NCBI GenBank assembly: GCA_034666665.1
Contig: JAXDLK010000296.1
Coordinates: 1-7,050 of the forward strand
Direction of reading: 5' to 3'
DNA: 7,050 nt
Source of the DNA: JAXDLK01 sp034666665
GTDB lineage: Bacteria; Desulfobacterota; Binatia; JACPRU01
Below the pieces are notes generated by a model, which worked only from the letters and a program-made list of their open reading frames with translations, ran no database searches and was not told the DNA's origin. The first letter of the stretch is position 1. Each line of letters starts with the position of its first letter. Below, piece by piece: positions 1 through 5,954 of the stretch. The translations under genes were made by a program, and so were the position numbers.

Positions 1-2940
1 CCGCTGCGCCGTGACCGGCTTCGAAACGTAGTCGTCCATGCCCGCTTCGAGGCAGTGCTCGCGATCTTCTTGCAGGGCCCGCGCGGTCACCGCGATGATC
101 GGCACGCGCCGCCCGTGGTCCTCTCTCCGGCGGATCTCGCGTGTCGCCTCGAACCCGTCCATTTCCGGCATCTGGCAGTCCATCAGCACGGCGTCGTAGG
201 GGAGGCGGAGGATGGCGTCGACGGCTTCCCTGCCGTTCGCCACGATGTCGACCCGATAGCCGAGCCGCTCGAGGATCAGCGCCGCGACTTTCTGGTTCGT
301 GACGTTGTCTTCCGCGACCAGGATGCGCGGCCGGGCGCGAGCCTGCTGCTCGGCGAGCGTATGGCGGGTCACGAGCGGAGCCGCGCCCGGCTTCGCCGGT
401 CGCTCGCCGCTCAACACCTCCTTGATGCAGGCAAGAAGCTGCGATGGGCGCACCGGCTTGAGGAGATAGGCGAAGACGCCGGCGGAGCGAGCTTTGGCCG
501 CCTGGCCGCGCTGGCCGGCGGAGGTGAGAAGGATGAGCGGAAGGCGGGCGAGCTTCGGCTGGCTCCGGATCGCGCGCGCGAGGCCGATGCCGTCCAGGCC
601 CGGCATGAGGTAGTCGAGAATCGCGAGCGCGTAGGGCCGCTCGGCGGGTGCCGACACCGCCATCTCGAGGGCGGGCGCCGCGCCCTCGGCGGTATCCACT
701 TCGAGCCCCCAGCCGGAAAGCTGGAGACGCAGGATCTCCCGGTTCGTCGCGTTATCGTCGACGACCAGCGCTCTCAGCCCGGCGAGCTCGACGGGAGGCT
801 CCGGCGCGACTTCCGGCGCGAGAGACTTGCCGAGGCGGATCGTGAACCAGAAGGTCGATCCCTTGCCGAGCTCGCTCCGGACGCCGATCTCGCCTCCCAT
901 CATTTCGCACAGGCGCTTCGAGATCGAGAGACCGAGACCCGTTCCTCCGAACTTCCGCGTCGTCGATGCGTCCACCTGAGTGAACGGCGTGAACAGGCGC
1001 TCCTGGTCCGCGGGCGAGATGCCGAGGCCGGTGTCCTCGACCTCGATTCGCACGAGCACGTCGCGATCGTCTTCGCAGGCCACCCGGGCGCGAACGACGA
1101 CCTCTCCGGCCTGCGTGAATTTGAGCGCGTTGCTCACCAGATTGACGAGGACCTGGCGCAAGCGACCCGGATCGCCGTTCACGCAGGCGGGCAGACTCGG
1201 GTGGAGGAGGTAGGCGAGCTCCAGGTCCTTCCCGTGCGCCTTGTCCGCGAGCAGCTCCAGCGCCTCCGCGATCGACGTCGGGAGATCGAAATCGATCATC
1301 TCGAGGTCCATCCGGCCGGATTCGATCTTCGAGAAGTCGAGGATGTCGTTGATGATCGTGAGCAGCGCCTCTCCGGAGGAGCGGATGATGCTCACGAATT
1401 CCCGCTGCTGCGGCGGGAGATCCATGTCGAGGAGCAAGCCGGTCATGCCGATGACACCGTTCATCGGCGTGCGAATCTCGTGGCTCATGTTCGCCAGGAA
1501 TTCGGACTTCAGCCGCGAGGCCTCGAGCGCGGCCTCGCGAGCCTGCCGGAGATCCTCCAAGATCTCCTTCCGCTCGCTGATGTCGCGCGTGAAGGAGAGG
1601 ATGAGCCGGCGGCCGGCGAGCTCCACCATCGCCGCCGAGAAGAGCGTGTCGCGAATGGTCCCGTCCCGCATGCGAAACGCGATCTCGACGTTGTGTACCG
1701 TTCCCTTCTCGGCGAGCTCGCGCAGGAACCTCGTGAGCGATTCGCGATCGGGGAAGAAACCGAGGTCCGCAGGTCGCCGGCCGAGCACCTCCTCGCGTGT
1801 GAAGCCGCTCCACTGCTCGAACGCACGATTGATGTCGAGGTAGACGCCTTCGGGATGGGAGTTGATCGCGATCGGATCGAGGCTCGCCTCGACCACGGTC
1901 TTGAAGTAGGTCTCGCTCTTGCTGAGCTCGTCCTCGGCGCGTTTGCGTTCGCTGACGTCGATCATTACGCCGACGAGCTCTCGAGGCTCGTCGTTCTCGA
2001 CGACCACTTGGACGACGTCGTGCAGCCACACCGTCCGGCCGTCGGCGGCGATCATCCGGTACTCGAACTCGTGGCGCTCCTTCCCACGCGTCGCCTGGTC
2101 GCACCGCTCGAGGACCCAGGCGCGGTCGTCGGCATGGATGTGATCTCTCCAGAAGTGCGGCTTCTCGAGCCAGTGTTCGACGGGATAGCCGAGGATCGTC
2201 TCGGCCTCGTGGCTGACGAACGTGAAGCGAAGCGTCGCCGCATCGGCCCGCCAGACGATCGCGCGCACCGTCCCGACGAGCTGCGAATACCGGCGGTTCG
2301 CGTCTCCGAGGGACGCTTGCTGTCGCTCGATGATCGCGCGCGAGCCCTCGAGCTCGTGCGCGACGTACACGGAAGCGGCGAAGGTGCCGGCCGTCATGAT
2401 TGCGGGGTATGCCATCTCCGCCCAGCCGCCCGGCGCCGAGGCCGCGTTCGCGGCGAGGCAGAGCGCCCCGAAGATCACGCTCGCGAGCTGCGCGGAGGCT
2501 CCCCAGGGAAACAGGGCCGCCGTCAAGAACGCGATGACGACGTACACGATGACCGCCGTCATCACGTCTCCCGTGAGGAACGAGGCGACGGCGTTCTGGA
2601 CGTAGTTGGCGCCGGCTCCGAGAACGAGGACCGGCACGACGAACGGGCGGACCTCGCGACGACCGAGAATCCACCAAACGAGCCCCATCAGCGCCACGAC
2701 GAGCCCGTCGGAGAGTCCCAAGGCGGGATACGCCCCGGGGTAGAACCAAAAATCGAGGACGCCGTAGGTCGCGGTCGCGAGGAACGCGATCGCCGCGCCG
2801 AGCCGGCCGCGCCCCAAGAGCTCCTCTTCCCGACTCCTCGGCCCGTCGTCGGGGACGCCCCGAGGAGCGGAGCTACGGGCGCGTTCGCCGGTCTCTTCCG
2901 CGTTCCGTCCGGACGCCCACGCGGGAGGAATTCCGTTCAC
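1..2940 (-). CDS. Membrane-bound hybrid sensor histidine kinase with two PAS and two receiver domains (C-terminus beyond left edge)
   Basis: This is a sensor kinase that would autophosphorylate on His and pass phosphate to its own receivers at the inner membrane. The visible 980 residues read, in order: a charged N-terminus (1-45); about six hydrophobic helices (roughly 47-66, 76-92, 100-118, 125-146, 149-170, 175-194); PAS 1 (about 217-335) and PAS 2 (about 341-457), each ending in a D-[VI]-S-E-R-K PAC motif; HisKA with MSHEIRTPMN (His487); and HATPase with N box (N600, N604), DTGLGI (636-641) and FGGTGLGLSI (664-673). Receiver 1 has D728/D729, D776, T806 and K828. Receiver 2 has E877/D878, D921, T952 and K974. 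The GTG start at 2940 is the first start after an in-frame TGA at 2946-2944, but no clear ribosome site precedes it. A TTG at 2817, just after a GAGGAG, is an alternative that keeps every helix. The frame is open at position 1, so a further output or Hpt domain may follow. The ligand is unknown. Confidence 0.95.
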   Translation of the reverse strand, partial: MNGIPPAWASGRNAEETGERARSSAPRGVPDDGPRSREEELLGRGRLGAAIAFLATATYGVLDFWFYPGAYPALGLSDGLVVALMGLVWWILGRREVRPFVVPVLVLGAGANYVQNAVASFLTGDVMTAVIVYVVIAFLTAALFPWGASAQLASVIFGALCLAANAASAPGGWAEMAYPAIMTAGTFAASVYVAHELEGSRAIIERQQASLGDANRRYSQLVGTVRAIVWRADAATLRFTFVSHEAETILGYPVEHWLEKPHFWRDHIHADDRAWVLERCDQATRGKERHEFEYRMIAADGRTVWLHDVVQVVVENDEPRELVGVMIDVSERKRAEDELSKSETYFKTVVEASLDPIAINSHPEGVYLDINRAFEQWSGFTREEVLGRRPADLGFFPDRESLTRFLRELAEKGTVHNVEIAFRMRDGTIRDTLFSAAMVELAGRRLILSFTRDISERKEILEDLRQAREAALEASRLKSEFLANMSHEIRTPMNGVIGMTGLLLDMDLPPQQREFVSIIRSSGEALLTIINDILDFSKIESGRMDLEMIDFDLPTSIAEALELLADKAHGKDLELAYLLHPSLPACVNGDPGRLRQVLVNLVSNALKFTQAGEVVVRARVACEDDRDVLVRIEVEDTGLGISPADQERLFTPFTQVDASTTRKFGGTGLGLSISKRLCEMMGGEIGVRSELGKGSTFWFTIRLGKSLAPEVAPEPPVELAGLRALVVDDNATNREILRLQLSGWGLEVDTAEGAAPALEMAVSAPAERPYALAILDYLMPGLDGIGLARAIRSQPKLARLPLILLTSAGQRGQAAKARSAGVFAYLLKPVRPSQLLACIKEVLSGERPAKPGAAPLVTRHTLAEQQARARPRILVAEDNVTNQKVAALILERLGYRVDIVANGREAVDAILRLPYDAVLMDCQMPEMDGFEATREIRRREDHGRRVPIIAVTARALQEDREHCLEAGMDDYVSKPVTAQR

Positions 2941-3204
2941 GTCTCACGGGCGCGGAGGCGACCACCACGACACGATCTCCCAGCGGCGGCCCCCGTCGTT
3001 TCGAACGATCAGTGTATGCTCGCCGGGTCCGCGGAACCAAACCGGAGAGGGCTCCTCGGGAAGCAGGTGGCTTCGCTCGACGACCTAGCTCCAGCGCGCC
3101 CGCGGCGTCAGATCTCGCGCGCCGCGATCGAGCGCGTGGCGGACGGCGAGCGCGTTGACCCGATTCGGCGGCGAGTGCTACGCGCTCGCGCCAGGAGGAA
3201 ACCC
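2941..3204. promoter_or_regulatory. Divergent intergenic region between kinase and nitroreductase genes
   Basis: These 264 bases separate two divergent genes and should carry both promoters. For the kinase (minus strand), TTGGTT (3040-3035) and TACACT (3016-3011) are spaced 18 bases apart and would give a leader of about 65 bases. For the nitroreductase (plus strand), TTGACC (3155-3160) and TACGCT (3179-3184) are spaced 18 bases apart, but they lie so close to the ribosome site that the leader would be only about 14 bases. Both are weak sigma-70-like matches in GC-rich DNA and are offered only as candidates. A plus-strand reading frame is open through this region, but its arginine-rich product resembles no part of a nitroreductase. 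Confidence 0.3.
3193..3198 (+). promoter_or_regulatory. Ribosome binding site that fixes the nitroreductase start
   Basis: AGGAGG lies six bases before a GTG at 3205. It is the strongest Shine-Dalgarno sequence I noticed in the window. It selects this GTG over the upstream in-frame ATG at 3016, which would add 63 residues unlike the family. Confidence 0.8.
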
Positions 3205-3882
3205 GTGGAGATAGACGTGAAAAGCATCGACCACGTGCTCACGACCACTCGCTCCGTGCGCCGCCGCCTGGACCTTTCGCGCCCCGTGCCCACCGACGTC
3301 CTCGAGGAGGCGATCGAGCTCGCGCTCCAGGCGCCGACCGGCGCAAACTCGCAGAGCTGGCGATTCGTCATCGTGACGGATCCGGAAAAGCGCGCCCGTA
3401 TCGCCGACTGCTACCGCAGAGGCTCGGAAATCTACGCTCGGGGCGAGACGGGCCTCTCCAGGATCGGCATGACGGCGGCCGACGCGCTCGAGGGACCGCG
3501 ACGCTCGCAAATGGAGCGCATCGTCCCCTCGGCGGTGCACCTGATGGAGCGCCTGCAGGACGTCCCCGTGCTCGTGATCCTCTGCATCGAGGGGCGCGTG
3601 GAGCGCGAGGACGTCTTCACGCAGGCCTCCGCCTATGGCTCGATCCTGCCAGCCGCCTGGTCGCTGATGCTCGCCCTCCGCTCTCGCGGTCTCGCATCCG
3701 CATGGACGACGCTCCATCTCCTCTTCGAGCGAGAGGTCGCGGAGGTCATCGGCATTCCCCCGGAATACACCCAGGCGGTGCTGCTGCCGGTCGCCTACGC
3801 GGTCGGCACCGATTTCCGTCCCGCGAAACGGCTGCCCGCTCGGGAGGTGACGTACTGGGACCGGTGGGGAGAGCGCCGATAG
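3205..3882 (+). CDS. Nitroreductase family protein (FMN-dependent NAD(P)H oxidoreductase)
   Basis: The 225-residue product has the usual length of the nitroreductase fold, in which homodimers bind FMN and reduce substrates with NAD(P)H in the cytoplasm. The N-terminal FMN phosphate-binding segment T-R-S-V-R-R is at 15-20. The second flavin loop, A-P-T-G-A-N-S-Q-S-W, is at 43-52. The C-terminal half carries the helix-rich core (A-A-W-S-L-M-L-A-L-R-S-R-G) followed by the segment G-I-P-P-E-Y, the hydrophobic strand V-L-L-P-V-A-Y, and a terminal R-x-x-x-x-Y-W-D-R-W-G tail. The GTG start is set by AGGAGG six bases upstream. The gene is divergent from the kinase and stands alone; what follows it is gene debris. 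The true substrate cannot be read from the sequence; related proteins act on nitroaromatics, quinones, flavins or enones. A GC-rich imperfect stem follows the stop (3888-3906) but lacks a U-tract. Confidence 0.93.
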   Translation: MEIDVKSIDHVLTTTRSVRRRLDLSRPVPTDVLEEAIELALQAPTGANSQSWRFVIVTDPEKRARIADCYRRGSEIYARGETGLSRIGMTAADALEGPRRSQMERIVPSAVHLMERLQDVPVLVILCIEGRVEREDVFTQASAYGSILPAAWSLMLALRSRGLASAWTTLHLLFEREVAEVIGIPPEYTQAVLLPVAYAVGTDFRPAKRLPAREVTYWDRWGERR

Positions 3883-3893
3883 CCGGGGGCGGA

Positions 3894-4102
3894 GCTTCCG
3901 CTCGCCAAAGCCGTTCAAGTAGAGGAACCCCGCGCCGGGTTTGCCGAGGTTTCCCGCCGTGCGCCCCGGAATTGGCGACGATCTGCGTGAACCGTTCGGC
4001 AATCGTCGTCAACGCGGCATCCCGGGACACCGGTTCGAACTTGCCCTCTCCCTTTCGACCGATCCGTCGTAACGGCCGAGTGAGCCGAACGTCTGGATGA
4101 CC
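3894..4102 (-). pseudogene. Remnant of a molybdopterin-dependent oxidoreductase: two frame-shifted fragments
   Basis: Two pieces of a molybdopterin oxidoreductase are recognisable on the minus strand. From 4102 to about 3960 one frame reads G-H-P-D-V-R-L-T-R-P-L-R-R-I-G, then RKGEGKFEPVSRDAALTTIA, then E-R-F-T-Q-I-V. This resembles the segment just after the N-terminal iron-sulfur region in DMSO-reductase-superfamily enzymes (typically HPDRL..PL.R.G..GEGKFE.ISWDEAL..IA). The usual Trp of SWDEAL is Arg here. From 3957 to about 3894 a different frame reads TAGNLGKPGAGFLYLNGFGE, matching the family's T-G-N-[IL]-G-x-P-G-x-G segment, which normally lies hundreds of residues further on. The cysteine cluster, the intervening portion and the whole C-terminal half are absent. 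I infer a large internal deletion that also changed frame. It cannot make an active enzyme. Family recognition is from memory of conserved segments, strong for the first piece and moderate for the second. Confidence 0.72.
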
Positions 4103-4461
4103 TCGTCGCGTTCATGAACGAGCTCTGGCGAATCCTGCGGCCGGGCGCGGCCGCCGAGCTCGTCGCGCCGTATTACACGTCCGTGCGGGCCGTGCAGGAT
4201 CCGACGCACAAGAGGTTCGTCTCGGAGCCTCTGTTCTGGTACTTCGATCGCGAGTGGCGGGAGGCGAATCGCCTCGGCCACTACCCGATGACGTGTGATT
4301 TCACCGTCGAGCGCGTGGAGCTCACCGTCGATCCGGCCTTCGCTCGCCTCTCGCCGCGGGCTTTCGAAGAGGCCAAGCGCCATCAGTGGAACGTCGTCGA
4401 GGACATCTTCGTCACGCTGAGGAAGCCCCGGGTGATCGCTCTTCCCCGGGCGAGCGATTGA
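4099..4461 (+). pseudogene. C-terminal remnant of a class I SAM-dependent methyltransferase
   Basis: The frame reads D-L-V-A-F-M-N-E-L-W-R-I-L-R-P-G from 4099, then A-V-Q-D-P-T-H-K-R-F, L-F-W-Y-F-D-R-E-W-R, and a closing H-Q-W-N-V-V-E-D-I-F-V-T-L-R-K. This matches the second half of a methyltransferase type 11-like protein: the conserved x-E-x-x-R-[IV]-L-[KR]-P-G strand/helix and everything after it. The SAM-binding half (G-x-G-x-G motif and acidic motif) is missing. An in-frame TGA lies at 4081 and homology starts abruptly at about 4099, where minus-strand molybdoenzyme homology begins. An ATG at 4114 could give 115 residues, but no ribosome site precedes it. No internal stop or frameshift occurs, which suggests recent truncation or retention for another reason. 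The TGA stop overlaps the TTG start of the sigma gene as TTGA. A short free-standing protein is possible but would not bind SAM in the known way. Confidence 0.75.
4388..4413 (+). promoter_or_regulatory. Candidate ECF-type promoter for the sigma/anti-sigma operon
   Basis: GGAAC (4388-4392) and CGTC (4410-4413) are separated by exactly 17 bases, the arrangement typical of ECF sigma promoters. Transcription would begin near 4420, about 38 bases before the sigma TTG start. ECF genes are often autoregulated, so the position makes sense. The caveat is that these bases also encode the conserved Q-W-N-V-V-E-D-I-F-V-T segment of the methyltransferase remnant, so the match could be coincidental. Confidence 0.35.
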
Positions 4462-5015
4462 CCGCACGCGAGAAAACCGCGTGCTCCGACAAGGACCTGC
4501 TGCGCCAGATCGCGGCAGGGGACGAACGATCTCTCGGCGAGCTCTACGATCGACACGCCGCAATCCTCTTGGGCCTCGTGCTGCGTATTCTACGCAGCCG
4601 CAGCGAGGCGGAGGATGTCCTGCAAGAGACGTTTTTACAGATCTGGCGCCGTGCGGCGGACTTCGACGAGCACCGTGGCCAGCCTTTTTCCTGGATGGCG
4701 CTGCTCGCCCGCAGCCGTGCCCTCGATCGGGTGCGCGCGCTCGAGGTGCGCGAGCGGGTTGCGCTCGAAGCCCGCCGGGAGCCCACCGAGGCGGCCGTCG
4801 ACCTGGTCGATCATGCCGCCGCGGGCGAGACCGGACGGATCGTTCGCCAGGCGCTCCAGCGGATTCCCGACAGCCAGCGCGAGGTTCTGCTGCTCGCCTA
4901 CTTCGACGGTCTGACGCAGTCGGAGATCGCCGCACGGCTCGCGCGCCCGCTCGGCACCGTGAAGACGCAGGCCCGGGCGGGCCTCGCGAAGCTCCGGGAG
5001 CTCCTCCAACGATGA
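4458..5015 (+). CDS. ECF-type RNA polymerase sigma factor (SigK-like)
   Basis: The 185-residue product would direct RNA polymerase to a stress or envelope regulon when released by the anti-sigma factor encoded next to it. Region 2 runs from about 26 to 95, with L-Y-D-R-H (29-33) and the region 2.2 signature E-A-E-D-V-L-Q-E-T-F-L-Q-I-W (50-63), followed by S-R-A-L-D-R-V-R. Region 4 spans about 126-183, with I-P-D-S-Q-R-E-V-L-L-L-A-Y-F-D-G-L-T (136-153) and the helix-turn-helix S-E-I-A-A-R-L then L-G-T-V-K-T (155-170). The length is normal for the class. I chose TTG at 4458 because homology begins just after it and it overlaps the upstream stop as TTGA. A GTG at 4386 would add residues that only shadow the methyltransferase frame. 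The ribosome site is weak, which fits translational coupling. Its stop overlaps the next start as ATGA. Confidence 0.93.
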   Translation: MTAREKTACSDKDLLRQIAAGDERSLGELYDRHAAILLGLVLRILRSRSEAEDVLQETFLQIWRRAADFDEHRGQPFSWMALLARSRALDRVRALEVRERVALEARREPTEAAVDLVDHAAAGETGRIVRQALQRIPDSQREVLLLAYFDGLTQSEIAARLARPLGTVKTQARAGLAKLRELLQR

Positions 5016-5758
5016 CTCACGAGGAGTGTCGGGACGAGCTCGCCCTCGCCGCCCTCGGGCTGCTCGATGCCGCCGATGCGAGTGCCGTCGGGGACCACGT
5101 CGCCGGCTGCGGCGAATGCTCCCGCGAGCTCGCCGCGCTGCGGGAAACCGCCGCCGCGCTCACCTGGGTGGCGGCTCCGGCGGAGCCGCCGTCCGCGATG
5201 CGTGAGCGGCTGCTCGCCGCGGCGCGGAGCTCCTCCCCGCCCCCCGGGCGCGCCGAGGTCGCCAAGCTTCGCCGGCGGCCGCGCACCGGTACGTTCGCCG
5301 GTGGCCTGGCGATCGCCGCTGCCGTCGCGGGGCTGGTTCTCGTGGATCTCCGCCTCTCCAACCGTCTGGTCGAGGTGGAATCGGAGCTCTCTCGCGTACG
5401 CGAGCGGAGCGACTTCCTGTCGTCGCCGGAGGTCGCCACGTCGCCGCTCGCCGGCACGTCGTCCGCCCCCTCGGCGCGCGGCAAGGTCGTGCTTCATCGC
5501 GACAGCGGCCGCACGATGCTGATCTGCTCGAGCCTTCCGCAGGCTCCGGACGGCAAGGCGTACCAGCTCTGGTTCGTGGGGGAGGGGCACCCGTATCCCG
5601 GTCCCGTGTTCCGGCCGGATCCGCGCGGCCGGGTCGTTCTCGACGATCGGGTACCGCCCGAGAGCCGGGCCGCGACGCGCTTCGCCGTCACCCTCGAGCC
5701 CGCTCGGGGCACCGCCGCACCGACGGGCGAGACCATCCTCGCGGGCGGCGAACGCTGA
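5012..5758 (+). CDS. Membrane anti-sigma factor, RskA family, with zinc-binding ZAS motif
   Basis: The 248-residue product would hold the preceding sigma factor at the inner membrane. The N-terminal cytoplasmic domain has the zinc-associated anti-sigma signature H29-x3-C33-x2-C36, with C6 or H3 as a likely fourth ligand. A Pro/Arg-rich linker leads to one membrane helix at about 95-111. It is followed by a short heptad-like stretch (115-138, L-S-N-R-L-V-E-V-E-S-E-L), which may be a coiled coil. The C-terminal extracytoplasmic domain is typical of RskA: G-K-A-Y-Q-L-W-F-V-G and, near the end, F-A-V-T-L-E-P-A-R-G followed by A-P-T-G-E-T-I-L-A-G. The start overlaps the sigma stop by four bases, and GGGAG (4996-5000) lies 11 bases upstream. 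Family members release the sigma factor by regulated proteolysis; no protease gene is in the window. The gene converges with the esterase gene across the repeat array. Confidence 0.92.
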   Translation: MTHEECRDELALAALGLLDAADASAVGDHVAGCGECSRELAALRETAAALTWVAAPAEPPSAMRERLLAAARSSSPPPGRAEVAKLRRRPRTGTFAGGLAIAAAVAGLVLVDLRLSNRLVEVESELSRVRERSDFLSSPEVATSPLAGTSSAPSARGKVVLHRDSGRTMLICSSLPQAPDGKAYQLWFVGEGHPYPGPVFRPDPRGRVVLDDRVPPESRAATRFAVTLEPARGTAAPTGETILAGGER

Positions 5759-5790
5759 CCAGCCACCGCCAACACCACCTCTCCGAAAGA

Positions 5791-5896
5791 TCGCAGAAGG
5801 GCTCGGGGGCCCGAGATGCTCCAGCCCTCGCAGAAGAGCTCGGGGGCCCGAGATGCTCCGGCCCTCGCAGAAGGGCTCGGGGGCCCGAGATGCTCC
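5791..5896. repeat. 37-bp tandem repeat, nearly three copies, each with a palindrome
   Basis: Copies occupy 5791-5827, 5828-5864 and 5865-5896 (the last cut at 32 bases). Copies 1 and 2 differ at two positions (AAGGGCT/AAGAGCT and CTCCAG/CTCCGG). Every copy contains CTCGGG-GG-CCCGAG, a 14-base hairpin. The boundary between copies 2 and 3 contains GCCCT-CGCAGA-AGGGC, a second hairpin (one mismatch at the copy 1/2 boundary). The unit is not a multiple of three, and no frame gives a plausible protein. The array lies between convergent stop codons, so it may act as a bidirectional terminator or transcript-end structure. No U-tract is present. Confidence 0.9.
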
Positions 5897-5900
5897 TCGC

Positions 5901-5954
5901 CAGCTCGGAGCGGGCCTGCACAGCTCGGAGCGGGCCTGCACGGCTCGGACCGCG
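5901..5954. repeat. 20-bp tandem repeat, two exact copies plus a partial third
   Basis: CAGCTCGGAGCGGGCCTGCA occurs exactly at 5901-5920 and 5921-5940, followed by a degenerate partial copy CGGCTCGGACCGCG (5941-5954) that ends at the esterase stop codon. Its core AGCTCGGAGCGGGCC resembles AGCTCGGGGGCCCG of the 37-bp repeat just before it, so the two arrays may share an origin. Confidence 0.88.

Noticed and set aside
752..2749. Open minus-strand frame of 665 codons
   Set aside because: Its product is arginine-rich and lacks kinase motifs. The adjacent minus-strand frame carries all the histidine-kinase motifs in order.
55..3204. A very long open plus-strand frame running antisense to the kinase and in frame with the nitroreductase
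   Set aside because: It is the complementary shadow of the kinase in GC-rich DNA. The product lacks recognisable domains, while the minus strand encodes an intact PAS/HisKA/HATPase/receiver protein. Only the part from 3205 is a real gene.
3016..3204. Upstream in-frame ATG as the nitroreductase start
   Set aside because: The added 63 residues are not nitroreductase-like, and AGGAGG is ideally placed for GTG 3205.
3888..3906. Possible rho-independent terminator after the nitroreductase
   Set aside because: GGCGGAGC-TTCC-GCTCGCC pairs only with a bulge and has no following U-tract. It also lies at the end of the molybdoenzyme remnant, so it may be chance.
4009..4935. Long minus-strand open frame opposite the methyltransferase remnant and sigma gene
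   Set aside because: Over the sigma gene it is low-complexity, arginine-rich shadow sequence. Only the molybdoenzyme-like frames below 4102 show family resemblance.
5791..5954. CRISPR array
   Set aside because: The repeats are directly adjacent with no unique spacers, have two different unit lengths (37 and 20), and no cas genes are nearby.
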